Below, in pieces: positions 39,245 through 48,530 of a stretch of 64,000 bases of DNA. How positions within the stretch are numbered: position 1 is the stretch's first letter; each line of letters starts with the position of its first letter. Location of the stretch: contig NZ_NEGK01000008.1 of NCBI RefSeq assembly GCF_002135435.1, forward strand, positions 158,311 through 222,310. Direction: 5' to 3'. The notes under the pieces are model-generated. The model made no database searches and was not told where the DNA came from. It was given only the letters and a program-made list of their open reading frames with translations. The DNA comes from Acinetobacter sp. ANC 3813. GTDB taxonomy: Bacteria; Pseudomonadota; Gammaproteobacteria; Pseudomonadales; Moraxellaceae. A program made the position numbers and the translations under genes.

Positions 39245-39437
39245 AAAGTGACCTAAATTTATTTTAATAATTGAAATCTTATATACAGCGGCCTAATTCC
39301 TTTGGCTCTAAAAGGTATTTCATCATTCTCAAAATTGACTTCTCGCCATTCATGTTTTCGCTGGCTTTGTATCTAAACTGAATGAATTTTAAAGCATTTG
39401 CAATCTTGGCTCTGTGGGAAATCTGTTTCAGCCGCAT

Positions 39438-39468
39438 AAAAAAACCGCAACAGCCTGTTGCGGTTTTT
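39438..39468. terminator. Bidirectional intrinsic terminator
   Basis: A 12-bp stem (AAAACCGCAACA/TGTTGCGGTTTT) with loop GCC and a T5 tract. It ends the S-formylglutathione hydrolase transcript (minus). Confidence 0.92.
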
Positions 39469-39519
39469 GCACGATAAAAACTGAGAAATCACAAATCATC
39501 GGCCTGCGGCAACTCAAAC

Positions 39520-40350
39520 TTATTTTTTGAGTTGGCCTGCATGAAACTGGATATGCGACTCAATAAAGCTGGCAATAAAATAATAGCTGTGGTCATAACC
39601 TTCACGCATATTCAGCGTAATAGGATAATTCACATCCTGACAGGCATCGGCAAATAATTCAGGCTTCAATTGCTCAGCCAAAAATGTATCTGCAGCCCCT
39701 TGATCAATCAAAATCGGCTTCTGTGCAGCGCCGGATTTAACCAATGCAGTGGCATCATAATTTTGCCAAGCAGATTCATCATTGCCCAAATACGCAGTAA
39801 ACGCTTTTTTGCCCCAGGGCACTTGTGACGGCGCAACAATCGGCGAAAAAGCGGAAATACTTTGATAAATGTCTGGATTTCTCAAACCAATGACTAATGC
39901 GCCATGGCCGCCAGCACTATGCCCCATAATGCTTTGCTCTTGATTGCTGGGGAAGTTGGCATCGACTAAAGCGCGCAGCTCATGCACAACATAATCATAC
40001 ATTTGATAATGATCAGACCAAGGCGCTTGCGTCGCATTGACATAAAAGCCTGCACCCTGCCCCAGATCATAAGCTTCATCATCGGCAACAGCTGCACCGC
40101 GCGGACTGGTATCAGGCGCGACAAGAATCACTCGATGCTCGGCAGCGTACTTTTGCGCGCCCGCTTTGGTAATAAAATTTTGCTCATTGCAGGTTAGGCC
40201 TGACAGCCAATAAATGACCGGCAATTTTTCGCCAGCAGCATGAGGCGGCAAATAAATAGAAAAATTCATTGCGCATTTCAGTACATCGGACGAATGCTGA
40301 TACACCTCTTGCCAACCGCCAAATGAAGCGTGTTGTTCTAACCTTTCCAT
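39520..40350 (-). CDS. fghA: S-formylglutathione hydrolase
   Basis: FghA hydrolyses S-formylglutathione to formate and glutathione, the second step of glutathione-dependent formaldehyde detoxification. The esterase-D fold has S145 in MGHSAGGHGAL, D221 in DQGAADTFL and H254 in GYDHSYYF; the N-terminal WLSGLTCNEQNF is specific to the family. Length 276 residues, normal. The partner alcohol dehydrogenase is not adjacent, so the gene is a single unit. Confidence 0.95.
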   Translation of the reverse strand: MERLEQHASFGGWQEVYQHSSDVLKCAMNFSIYLPPHAAGEKLPVIYWLSGLTCNEQNFITKAGAQKYAAEHRVILVAPDTSPRGAAVADDEAYDLGQGAGFYVNATQAPWSDHYQMYDYVVHELRALVDANFPSNQEQSIMGHSAGGHGALVIGLRNPDIYQSISAFSPIVAPSQVPWGKKAFTAYLGNDESAWQNYDATALVKSGAAQKPILIDQGAADTFLAEQLKPELFADACQDVNYPITLNMREGYDHSYYFIASFIESHIQFHAGQLKK

Positions 40351-40521
40351 GAATGGCTCCTTATTTCATCTGACTCACATACTAACGCAGATGCTGCAGA
40401 TGCCAATGCAGTTTTGATGATGAATTCTTAAATTTCTTCTTCAGTAAATCAGCACCAATGGGCGCACTTTAAGGTTTAAACCCGCCAGCAGGTCATGTTG
40501 TAAAGATGATAGATAAATGAA

Positions 40522-40549
40522 TGCAGTGCAAAATTAAGTTTGCACTGCA
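40522..40549 (-). terminator. Hairpin after the C13 peptidase gene
   Basis: Perfect 11-bp arms TGCAGTGCAAA and TTTGCACTGCA with a 6-base loop, 22 bases after the stop codon. The T tract is poor, so it may act as a weak terminator or 3' end stabiliser. Confidence 0.55.
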
Positions 40550-40571
40550 ATGAAAGGATAAAGAGGCAGAC

Positions 40572-41969
40572 TTAGTTTAGCGCTGCGGCAGCTGGTTTTT
40601 GCGGTGCAGTGACTGGTGGAAATAAACGCTGTTCTAACTGCGGCAGCATGAGCTGCATATTTTTACCAATGGACCATTGCGGTTCAGACGGCTCAAATCC
40701 TTGCGCGCTTTCCCATTTCGCAACAGTCGCTTTGGTCTCGTCAAAAGCAGCCTCAATGGACGGCTGTTCACGCATAGCCTGATCAAAGAAAGCCCGGCCG
40801 AAATATGTATAATCCGCCTCATTTGAACAGCCAAAAGACTGGCGGTCTGCCGCTGAAGCGGTAATAATTAAAGTATTGTCATTTTGCAGAGCAGGCACAA
40901 AACTGCCTGAATAGCAGGATGAAATGACAATCACACGCCAGCGGATGCCTGCTGCATCCAGCGTTTCACGCAGCCATTTAGGATCAACCTGCGCCAAATC
41001 CAATGGTGCATTTTCCATTTCGAAAACGTTCGGCAGGCCATGTGAAGTCATGTATAAAAACAGCACATCGCTTTCTTTATTCATTTGCTGACCGATACGG
41101 CGCAGCGCCATTTCCATACTGGTTTTAGATGCAATTGGCAGCTCTGTACGAGTTGCAGGATGATTGACCAATGCGACCGAACGGCCAAAGGTGCCAAAAC
41201 GGGTATCGAACTGTTCTTTAATTCGCTCAATTTCCAGTTTGAATACGTCTTGATAACTGGCGCCAGCCACACCCAAAAAATACCAATGGGTCTGGGCAAA
41301 CTCTCCGTACTGCACATCATCCAGCGACTTATTCAGCAATTTGCTCTGAGCATAAAAGGCGTCTTCTGCAAAACTTGGCGGCAGTTCTTCCACTTTCCAG
41401 ATTGGCTGGTCTTTAACAGACATTTGCCAAACCACCAACGTGAACAGGGTTGCCAGCATAATCAGCGCACGTTCCCACCACGGCCATTTCAGCTCACGCG
41501 AAAATACCCAAACCACAGCAAGGCTTTGCCACACGAACAGGATGATGAACAAGGTCGGAATGTAGTCGTACAGGAAATACGGCAGATAATCTAAATCGCC
41601 CAGATATTGAATCAGGCATTGGAACAGCATGATATGCGTGTCTAAGACCAGCCACAGCAATGCAGGCACCAGCATCAAACGCGGATTATTAACCCGCTGC
41701 GACAGAAAAATCCCGACAATTAAAGCAATAAACGGCCACAGTGCATAGCTGATCAAACCCTGCGGGTTAAATTCACCGACTCGGCCTGTACTGAGCCAGC
41801 TGAAGAGCGTATTGGCACAGCCGCCCAAAATCCCCCAAAACACCAATTGCATGATGGATGGATGAACGATTTGCAGCGAACGCCTCGACCCCAAAAACAG
41901 CCAGATCCCCGCAGTTTGGTTGCCTTTAAAATCATGCCAAAAATTGATGGAAGGTTTGAAGTCGATCAT
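40572..41969 (-). CDS. Membrane-anchored C13 (legumain/GPI8-like) cysteine peptidase
   Basis: A 465-residue protein in two parts. Residues 1-185 carry about five membrane helices. Residues 195-450 form a clan CD caspase-fold domain of family C13, with the His-Gly pair at H310 (YMTSHGLPN) and Cys at C352 (VISSCYSGSF). This family includes legumain and the GPI transamidase subunit; the bacterial members are uncharacterised. The substrate is unknown; side of the membrane is probably periplasmic. No partner gene is adjacent, so it is a single unit. Confidence 0.85.
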   Translation of the reverse strand: MIDFKPSINFWHDFKGNQTAGIWLFLGSRRSLQIVHPSIMQLVFWGILGGCANTLFSWLSTGRVGEFNPQGLISYALWPFIALIVGIFLSQRVNNPRLMLVPALLWLVLDTHIMLFQCLIQYLGDLDYLPYFLYDYIPTLFIILFVWQSLAVVWVFSRELKWPWWERALIMLATLFTLVVWQMSVKDQPIWKVEELPPSFAEDAFYAQSKLLNKSLDDVQYGEFAQTHWYFLGVAGASYQDVFKLEIERIKEQFDTRFGTFGRSVALVNHPATRTELPIASKTSMEMALRRIGQQMNKESDVLFLYMTSHGLPNVFEMENAPLDLAQVDPKWLRETLDAAGIRWRVIVISSCYSGSFVPALQNDNTLIITASAADRQSFGCSNEADYTYFGRAFFDQAMREQPSIEAAFDETKATVAKWESAQGFEPSEPQWSIGKNMQLMLPQLEQRLFPPVTAPQKPAAAALN

Positions 41970-42092
41970 ATAAATCTTATGAAGTGGGTGGCTCGCTTAT
42001 CGCATTAGCAAGTGTATGCCTGATGCAGTTTTTATCAATGCTATTTTTCAACAATATAGCAAATCAATGGAGTTTTAGAAGCCTTGCTCACA

Positions 42093-42911
42093 TTAAATTA
42101 CCAGACCATGCTGAAAATAGGCATCAAAGCGGCAGGCATCCCCCTGCCATTGATGCTGAGGTTCCTGATTTGCTAAGAATACCGCTAATCGAGGCCGTTT
42201 GACCACCACACGTTTGGCTACTTGCTGCGCCAGTAACAATAGGTTATCGCCTAAATCCATTTCACCGTCTTCAGGCAGCAGCATATGCAGCAGCTGCATT
42301 TGCTTTTTCACTTGCGCCTGCTTTTTAATGGCTTGCTGATTTTGGTCACGCTGCGGAAACATCGGGTCTAAATACACTACATCTGTTACATTGTGCTGTT
42401 CGGCCTGCTCACGCAGATAATCTGCAGAATCTGCAAAAACCAAATGAATGCGCGATGCGACCGCACTTAAAAATGGATCCTGCATCGCTTGGCGGTGTGA
42501 GTCTTCCAGCAAAGTAAATAAAATTGGATGGCGTTCCAGCAAAGTCACTTGTGCGCCTAAATGCGCCATCAGCAGGCTGTCATGCCCTAAACCTGCAGTT
42601 GCATCAATCAGCTGTGGCTTTTCTGCAAGGTTGCATGCGCGGGCAATCATTTCAGATTTTAATGATGCGCGTTTTAAACGGCCTGTTTCAGCTTTCCAAT
42701 CCGGCTGCATCTTCATGCCATTGGCGCACAGCCAAAGTCCATCAGCATCTACACACAGCGCTATTTCAGGGTTCAAGCGCAGAAAACGTGCATTCACTTT
42801 TTCGACCACTTCAATATTTAGCTGAACCCCACGAGAAGAAAGCACAGCAGAGAACTGCTGTGCTTTCGGTTCAAACTCGGCTTCTGTATATAAGCGCATA
42901 TCGCTTACCAT
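42093..42911 (-). CDS. rsmJ: 16S rRNA (guanine(1516)-N2)-methyltransferase
   Basis: RsmJ methylates N2 of G1516 in 16S rRNA using SAM. Key blocks are [19 protein letters not shown] (SAM site), [15 protein letters not shown] and the catalytic-region motif [11 protein letters not shown], followed by VVKRPRLA, all specific to RsmJ (YhiQ). Its 272 residues fit. It overlaps the end of uppP; the ATG at 42911 or 42899 could serve, with weak ribosome sites for both. Confidence 0.92.
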   Translation of the reverse strand: MVSDMRLYTEAEFEPKAQQFSAVLSSRGVQLNIEVVEKVNARFLRLNPEIALCVDADGLWLCANGMKMQPDWKAETGRLKRASLKSEMIARACNLAEKPQLIDATAGLGHDSLLMAHLGAQVTLLERHPILFTLLEDSHRQAMQDPFLSAVASRIHLVFADSADYLREQAEQHNVTDVVYLDPMFPQRDQNQQAIKKQAQVKKQMQLLHMLLPEDGEMDLGDNLLLLAQQVAKRVVVKRPRLAVFLANQEPQHQWQGDACRFDAYFQHGLVI

Positions 42912-43729
42912 AATTTCCAGCCTGTAAATGCAAACAATAAAATCAGAAGACCTGAGGCAATGCGGTACCAGGCAAACACCATGAAATCACGCTTCGCAAC
43001 ATATGCCACCAATACACGAATCAAAATAAGTGCAGAGACAAATGAAACAATAATACCTGTCGCCAAAACAGCCCAGTCTTCATTGCTTTGGAATACATGA
43101 TAGCTTTGGTACAAATCCAGCAGGCCTGCGCCAATAATCACAGGAATCCCGAGGAAGAATGAAAACTCAGTGGCTGCTTTACGCGAAACACCCAAGAACA
43201 TTGCGCCAATAATCGTTGCTCCAGAACGTGAAGTTCCTGGAATCAACGAAAGCACCTGAATCAAACCAATCCAAATCGCTTCTTTATAACTGATATTTTC
43301 GACTTCTTGCGCATTCACTTTCGGCGGATTTTTTTCAATCCAGATAATAATAAAGCCGCCTACAATCAGGCCTATTGCAACAGCGACATCATTAAACAGC
43401 AGTTCTTTGACTGCTTGACCAAATGTCAGCCCAACCAGAACAATAGGAATCGAAGCCATAATCAGGCTAAAGCCCAAGCGGCGGCCCTTTTCTTCGCCCG
43501 TAAACATACCCGTCGCTGCGCCCCAAAGACGAGACCAGTATTCATAGATTACAGCGGCAATAGCACCCATCTGAATCGCGATAACAAAAACATCGCTTTT
43601 TTCTTTGGTCCAGAAGTTCATTAATTCTGACGCCAGAATTAAATGACCTGTGCTCGAAATAGGCAAAAATTCGGTAATACCTTCAACAATACCCATGATT
43701 GCTGCTTTAAGCAGCAGTAAAAGATCCAT
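42905..43729 (-). CDS. uppP: Undecaprenyl-diphosphatase
   Basis: UppP (BacA) dephosphorylates undecaprenyl diphosphate in the periplasmic face of the membrane, recycling the lipid carrier for peptidoglycan and giving bacitracin tolerance. The two active-site motifs are [14 protein letters not shown] and [17 protein letters not shown]. It has about eight membrane helices. I start at ATG 43729 (274 residues, [13 protein letters not shown]), the family start, not 45 bases upstream. It lies between tsaB (8 bases) and rsmJ (overlap). Confidence 0.95.
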   Translation of the reverse strand: MDLLLLLKAAIMGIVEGITEFLPISSTGHLILASELMNFWTKEKSDVFVIAIQMGAIAAVIYEYWSRLWGAATGMFTGEEKGRRLGFSLIMASIPIVLVGLTFGQAVKELLFNDVAVAIGLIVGGFIIIWIEKNPPKVNAQEVENISYKEAIWIGLIQVLSLIPGTSRSGATIIGAMFLGVSRKAATEFSFFLGIPVIIGAGLLDLYQSYHVFQSNEDWAVLATGIIVSFVSALILIRVLVAYVAKRDFMVFAWYRIASGLLILLFAFTGWKLW

Positions 43730-43737
43730 ACAAATTC

Positions 43738-44406
43738 CTAATGAGGTTTGCCTTGTTCTGAGATTTTCTTCCAAGCATTATCACGCAAATAAACAGGCAG
43801 CGCATATTCTGCGCTGACCCATTTTTTCTGCTGGATATCAGCACGCGCTATTGTCGCGATATCCTGAGCATTAGCGCTAATGTCTTTGTATTGTATTTGT
43901 TCTGGCTTAACCAAAGCTGAACCGGAACCAATCACAGTAAATTTAACTGCTTGTTCCGCCTCGCTATAGCTTAATAATTGTTCTTCATCGACAGGCTGCA
44001 TAATGCCTTGAGTATCCAGCTGATAACTGGCGATATACACTTCCTGCATGCGCGCATCCAGTACGGCAGTCACTTGTGTCAAACCTGCAACGCGGTGAGC
44101 CGCCTGAGCCAGCGCCTGCAGTGTCGAAACAGGAACGACAGGCAAATCATTCGCCCATGCCAGCGCTTGCGTCACGGCTGCATTAATCCGCACACCGCTG
44201 AATGAACCGGGTCCGCGGCTGAATGCAATTGCACTCAGTTTGGCCAGTTCAATGCCTGTCTGCGCTAAGCCCTGCTCAATTAATGGCAGCACGGTTTGTG
44301 TTTGTGCTTTCGCCCGACCATCGAATTGGAAATAAAGCTCTTGATTTTCATCTGCAATACAGACGGAACACTGCTCATTGGCAGTTTCCAGCGCCAGGAC
44401 GTTCAT
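43738..44406 (-). CDS. tsaB: tRNA N6-threonylcarbamoyladenosine biosynthesis protein TsaB
   Basis: TsaB is the structural partner of TsaD in making t6A37 in ANN-decoding tRNAs. It is an ASKHA-fold protein: VLALETANEQCSVCI opens the fold and IAFSRGPGSFSGVRI is the hallmark TsaB segment. The ATG at 44406 follows AAGG and gives 222 residues; the TTG two codons upstream is unlikely. It is the first gene of a tsaB-uppP-rsmJ operon. Confidence 0.94.
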   Translation of the reverse strand: MNVLALETANEQCSVCIADENQELYFQFDGRAKAQTQTVLPLIEQGLAQTGIELAKLSAIAFSRGPGSFSGVRINAAVTQALAWANDLPVVPVSTLQALAQAAHRVAGLTQVTAVLDARMQEVYIASYQLDTQGIMQPVDEEQLLSYSEAEQAVKFTVIGSGSALVKPEQIQYKDISANAQDIATIARADIQQKKWVSAEYALPVYLRDNAWKKISEQGKPH

Positions 44407-44506
44407 GCACAACCTTAATTAAAACAAACTTAAAAACGGGCTTAATGATACTCCACTCGCAGCAGCTTCGCGAGATGTTCCCGCTAGAGATACAAAAAAT
44501 CCGCAT

Positions 44507-44531
44507 CAAAAAGCCCAGAAATATCTGGGCT
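44507..44531 (-). terminator. Intrinsic terminator after the gamma-CA-like gene
   Basis: On the minus strand AGCCCAGA/TCTGGGCT with a 4-base loop is followed by five T. Confidence 0.82.
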
Positions 44532-44554
44532 GAAAATTCATCTTTAGTTTGATA

Positions 44555-45088
44555 TCAATCTAATTGCACAGGTTCTAAATGCTTAAATTTAGGAAAATGC
44601 GCAGCATAATGCAAAGCGCTCATTTTCAGTTTAGCTTCAGCAGCTTCATCTAATGTTTTCACCACTTTACCCGGTGACCCCATCACCACAGAGTTGTCTG
44701 GAATCACTTTACCTTCAGGGATCAGCGCATTGGCGCCAATAATGCAGTTTTTGCCAATCACAGCATGGTTTAAAACCACTGCATTAATCCCAATCAGGGT
44801 GTTATCCCCAATAGTACAGCCATGCAGCATGGCTTGATGGCCAATCGTGACATAATTGCCAATATGCATTTCAATACCCGCATCTGTATGCAGCACTGCA
44901 TTTTCCTGAACATTGCTATAGTCACCCAGCTTGATTTTACTGTTATCGCCTCGGATCACCGCACCAAACCAAACACTGACTTTTTGCCCAAGCTCAACTT
45001 GACCAATCACTGTGGCATTGTCCGCCACCCAGCCATCCCATGGCTGATGCATGGCCTTAGGTACATGACCTTCAAATTTATACAGCAT
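44555..45088 (-). CDS. yrdA: Gamma carbonic anhydrase-like (YrdA family) hexapeptide-repeat protein
   Basis: A left-handed beta-helix protein of about 177 residues with repeated hexapeptides ([25 protein letters not shown]). Zinc ligands of the gamma-carbonic anhydrase type are likely in [18 protein letters not shown]. Many relatives have no proven carbonic anhydrase activity. AAGGAGG lies before a double ATG; I use the second (45088), which has better spacing. The open frame extends further upstream but without family similarity. It follows the Nudix gene closely and probably shares its transcript. Confidence 0.85.
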   Translation of the reverse strand: MLYKFEGHVPKAMHQPWDGWVADNATVIGQVELGQKVSVWFGAVIRGDNSKIKLGDYSNVQENAVLHTDAGIEMHIGNYVTIGHQAMLHGCTIGDNTLIGINAVVLNHAVIGKNCIIGANALIPEGKVIPDNSVVMGSPGKVVKTLDEAAEAKLKMSALHYAAHFPKFKHLEPVQLD

Positions 45089-45166
45089 CATTCCTCCTTG
45101 AATGCTCGAATAATTTAAAAAATAATTAAGACAAAACTGAAAAAAACAAACCTGATTAAGCGGCAA

Positions 45167-45802
45167 TTAAGGCTTTTTAAAGGCAGGCGAATTGACTAAA
45201 AAAGGCCATTCTTTATGGTAGCCCAAACCGTATTGAAACAGCGAAATCAACATGCGCGCAGTCAATCCCCAGACAATTTCGTTTTCAACACGCATACTTG
45301 GAAAATACAGTGACTGATGAGCATAACGCACCTCGTAGGGCGTCGGCGGCGCATGCATCAAATGTTCCATCGACGCAAAAAAAATCCGGTCAATTTCTGT
45401 CGGCTGCGCAATTAATTCCACTTTTGGCGGAATCAATCCAACCACGGGTTTAACCAGCATGCCGTTTCTGGCCTTTTGCATGGGCAAATCCCCCAGAAGC
45501 TTGACATCAAAGGGATTCAAAGCCGTTTCTTCATAAGCTTCGCGCAGTGCCACGACTATATTGCTGGTATCATTGGGATCACGCTTTCCACCAGGAAACG
45601 ACACCTCGCCTGCATGATTAGACAAATAAACAGATCTGCGCGTCAGCAGCACTTTCGGATCGTCTTCATCTGTAATCGCAATTAACACAGCCGCTTGCGC
45701 ATATTGCACCCGCGGTGAAAACCGTAAGCTTTGCTGCAGTTTTTGTGTTAATCGCCGATCCGACATCCATGTTTCTCTTTGTTCTATCATTGATTTCATC
45801 AT
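45167..45802 (-). CDS. CoA pyrophosphatase, Nudix family (NudL-like)
   Basis: A Nudix hydrolase of 211 residues that likely cleaves CoA and its derivatives to phosphopantetheine and ADP. The CoA-specific signature LLTRRSVYLSNHAGEVSFPGG precedes the Nudix box, whose second part is ALREAYEETAL; the usual first Glu of the box is Asp here (GKRDPND). The start is uncertain among several close ATGs. It lies just upstream of the gamma-CA-like gene. Confidence 0.86.
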   Translation of the reverse strand: MMKSMIEQRETWMSDRRLTQKLQQSLRFSPRVQYAQAAVLIAITDEDDPKVLLTRRSVYLSNHAGEVSFPGGKRDPNDTSNIVVALREAYEETALNPFDVKLLGDLPMQKARNGMLVKPVVGLIPPKVELIAQPTEIDRIFFASMEHLMHAPPTPYEVRYAHQSLYFPSMRVENEIVWGLTARMLISLFQYGLGYHKEWPFLVNSPAFKKP

Positions 45803-45892
45803 AGCTCAAATTTACAGCCCTTGCCTGAGAAATGATGTCAAAGTTCATTTTTTAAGTTATGCTGACATCAAGTTGAATCATTGACCTTGAAT

Positions 45893-46441
45893 ATGAACTT
45901 TTGCACAAACTGCGGCGGCGCAACAGCTGAAAAAATTCCTCTGGGTGACCATCAAGTCCGCCGTGTTTGCACTCAGTGCGGCAATATTCATTATGTAAAT
46001 CCCAAGGTCATCTGCGGCGCTTTAGCGCTGTGGCAAGATAAAGTGCTGCTGTGCCGGCGTGCAATCGAGCCGCGTTACGGCCTATGGACTTTACCCGCCG
46101 GCTATATGGAATTATTTGAAACCATGGAGCAAGGCGCTGCACGTGAAACACGTGAAGAAGCCGAAGCTGAAGTCCAGATTCAGCAGCTGTACTGCATGTA
46201 CAATATTCCGCGGATTGGGCAAATTTATGTGCTGTTCAAAGCTGACCTGATCGAAGGCGAATTTGGCTCAGGTGAAGAAACTATTGAGTCGCGCCTCTTC
46301 AGCGAAGATGAGATTCCTTGGAATGATTTAGCATTCCCGAGTGTAGAACGTACTCTCAGACATTATTTTGAAGACCGTAAAAGCGGCATATTTACCACGC
46401 ATTTAGAAACGCTTGGAACACGTTTAGACCATACTGGCTAA
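45893..46441 (+). CDS. Nudix hydrolase with N-terminal zinc ribbon
   Basis: A 182-residue hydrolase. Residues 4-29 have a four-Cys zinc ribbon (CTNCGG and CTQCGN) and the Nudix box GYMELFETMEQGAARETREEA is intact. The architecture resembles NudC-type NADH pyrophosphatase but lacks its long N-terminal domain, so substrate is uncertain. I start at ATG 45893, since the TTG 12 bases upstream is weaker. It is followed by a strong terminator. Confidence 0.88.
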   Translation: MNFCTNCGGATAEKIPLGDHQVRRVCTQCGNIHYVNPKVICGALALWQDKVLLCRRAIEPRYGLWTLPAGYMELFETMEQGAARETREEAEAEVQIQQLYCMYNIPRIGQIYVLFKADLIEGEFGSGEETIESRLFSEDEIPWNDLAFPSVERTLRHYFEDRKSGIFTTHLETLGTRLDHTG

Positions 46442-46456
46442 ATGTATTCCAAATGC

Positions 46457-46487
46457 AAAAAAAGCCCATCATCTGATGGGCTTTTTT
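46457..46487. terminator. Bidirectional intrinsic terminator
   Basis: AAGCCCATCA/TGATGGGCTT with A5 before and T6 after. It lies between the convergent Nudix gene and filF and overlaps neither. Confidence 0.92.
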
Positions 46488-46488
46488 A

Positions 46489-48510
46489 TTATTTCTTCAG
46501 CACTTTATAGCACGGCGCCAGCTCAAAACTGATCGAACCGCCTGCCAATTTTGCTAATTCCTTAGACTCTGTATCCTTGGTATTGCTCTGATTGTAAATA
46601 GAGTTAAAGCTTGCAAAAGTGTTGCCCCATTTTACAGGATTGCCATTCGAATCTGAAAATGCAATTGATGGCGGCTTAGTACCGGCATCAGCATTCATCA
46701 GACTGCTCACTTTTAATAAAGCGCCGCCAACAACCACACTTTCACTCGAATCCTTCGATGTTCTGATCGTAGTATTCATGCCAATTAAAGCGCCATTTAA
46801 GTTACCAAAAGCAGCATCCGCTAAAATCATACGAAGCGACAGCGCGTTTGGACTAGCTGTATAGCCGCTGGTAAAAGCGCGGGATACTGTACCTATCCGG
46901 TACTGCTGAGTATGATTACTGTCCTGCATCAACTCTGGATAGGCCAATGTATCTGATTGACAGCCTGTCGCATCATCCGTTGATAAATCAATAATTGAGC
47001 TTGAAGTATTAAAGACATCTGCAGGCACATTCGGACGGATATTGGTACGGATGTCGCCATTGCTGTCGATGACTACACCTAGTTTCACCGTTTTAATATC
47101 GGTATTGCTAAACTTAAAGGTCATGTCTGCATAAAGCGGAAAAAAGTAATTTTGACCTGCTGCTGCATTGACTGCTGTTTTAAAGACCGACTTATCTAGA
47201 TAACTGATTGGATACTGCTTATAAAGGTCAATCGTCCCTTTATAATCAATGCCATTTACGCGCTGCGACCATAAGCCCATTCTTGCACGATCTTGGTCGG
47301 TAATCGTAGCCGAAGAAGATAATCCTGCAAGCGCACGGTAAATGGTTCCATCTGTACCCGCAACCATCTTATCTGCCAGCAAAGTGCCTTGAGTAATTTT
47401 CAGCGGTTCTGCATTGGCTTCCGCCACATCAAATCTAAAACCGAATTGACGTTTACGGTCAATTTCATGCGTGATTGGATCAATCCAGTTATCCTGCTGC
47501 GTTGCTGTCATCTGTTTCGGCTTAATATTCCGCATCATATGTAAATTGACGCCGCCGATAGTCTCTAATTCGTCTGTAATTTGACCGCGCCACTGCAGGC
47601 CGCTGCCGAAGGTCATCCCCTGACGGTCTGTAATCAGCATAAAATGGCCGAAAGAGTTTGACTTCGTCTTATCTGCTGGATCACATACCGCTTTATCGCA
47701 GCCAACCAAGCCGTTTGAACCGCTTAAACCGGCAACAACGGTTTGCGAGGTGGAAAACAATGCAAATTCAGGCTGGAATACCGCCGCAACAGACATATTG
47801 GCCAACTTAGAAACAGCTGTAAATGCATCATTATCACTGACCGTTGTTAAATCCAGCCAAGGACTGAATAGCGCATTAAAATCTGCGTCACTCAGAGATG
47901 TAATATCCGTGGTCGTAATAGATTTATTAATGCTTTCCAGACCAGTTCTATTGATTGCATTCATATAAACAGGCTGAATATCAGCAGCAGAATTCAGGTT
48001 TCCATCTTTCAACCCGATGGCCTGAATAATTTTTGCTAGACGCATGGCGACTTTAACGGTTGCATCATTTGGGTTGAGTTCAGCTGCAACTTGTCCGTTT
48101 ATGCCCTTAGCAATATCCAGCAGCGTTAAACGCGGCGGTGACGTGCTGCTGGCGACATTTGAAATCGTGCTCAGATTCACTTTTCCTAGATCTATCTTTT
48201 TCTCAGCATCGCCCATTAAATAGAAGCTGACCGTGTCGCCAATTTTACATGCGCCAGTAGACACACTTTCATTTGAATCAAATAAAGTGATGAATTTATT
48301 AGTCGTATCACTTGAACAGGTAAAGTTTAGACCGTCAAATGGATAGTCTAATACAAACTCCATACAGCCTTCTGAATTACTTGAGCATGCGCCATTTTCT
48401 GTACTGGTGTCATACTTTTCTGGGATCACATTGGCGCTTTCACCGCCGCATCCACTCAAGGCAGCAAATACAGCAGTCAATGCAAAAGGTAATATTTTTT
48501 TACTTTTCAT
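46489..48510 (-). CDS. filF: FilF, predicted outer-membrane/surface lipoprotein
   Basis: Last gene of the fil cluster. It has a lipoprotein signal ending in LSGC with the lipidated Cys at residue 21, followed by CGGESAN, and no membrane helices after that. The 673-residue body is Asn/Ser/Thr/Asp-rich and has several Cys pairs (for example CSSNSEGC and CDKAVCDP) that could form disulfides. Such proteins are annotated as pilus assembly factors, but I see no pilin or usher features; surface display is inferred from the lipobox. It starts 21 bases after filE. Confidence 0.85.
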   Translation of the reverse strand: MKSKKILPFALTAVFAALSGCGGESANVIPEKYDTSTENGACSSNSEGCMEFVLDYPFDGLNFTCSSDTTNKFITLFDSNESVSTGACKIGDTVSFYLMGDAEKKIDLGKVNLSTISNVASSTSPPRLTLLDIAKGINGQVAAELNPNDATVKVAMRLAKIIQAIGLKDGNLNSAADIQPVYMNAINRTGLESINKSITTTDITSLSDADFNALFSPWLDLTTVSDNDAFTAVSKLANMSVAAVFQPEFALFSTSQTVVAGLSGSNGLVGCDKAVCDPADKTKSNSFGHFMLITDRQGMTFGSGLQWRGQITDELETIGGVNLHMMRNIKPKQMTATQQDNWIDPITHEIDRKRQFGFRFDVAEANAEPLKITQGTLLADKMVAGTDGTIYRALAGLSSSATITDQDRARMGLWSQRVNGIDYKGTIDLYKQYPISYLDKSVFKTAVNAAAGQNYFFPLYADMTFKFSNTDIKTVKLGVVIDSNGDIRTNIRPNVPADVFNTSSSIIDLSTDDATGCQSDTLAYPELMQDSNHTQQYRIGTVSRAFTSGYTASPNALSLRMILADAAFGNLNGALIGMNTTIRTSKDSSESVVVGGALLKVSSLMNADAGTKPPSIAFSDSNGNPVKWGNTFASFNSIYNQSNTKDTESKELAKLAGGSISFELAPCYKVLKK

Positions 48511-48530
48511 TCTAATTCTCTAATCTGTCC

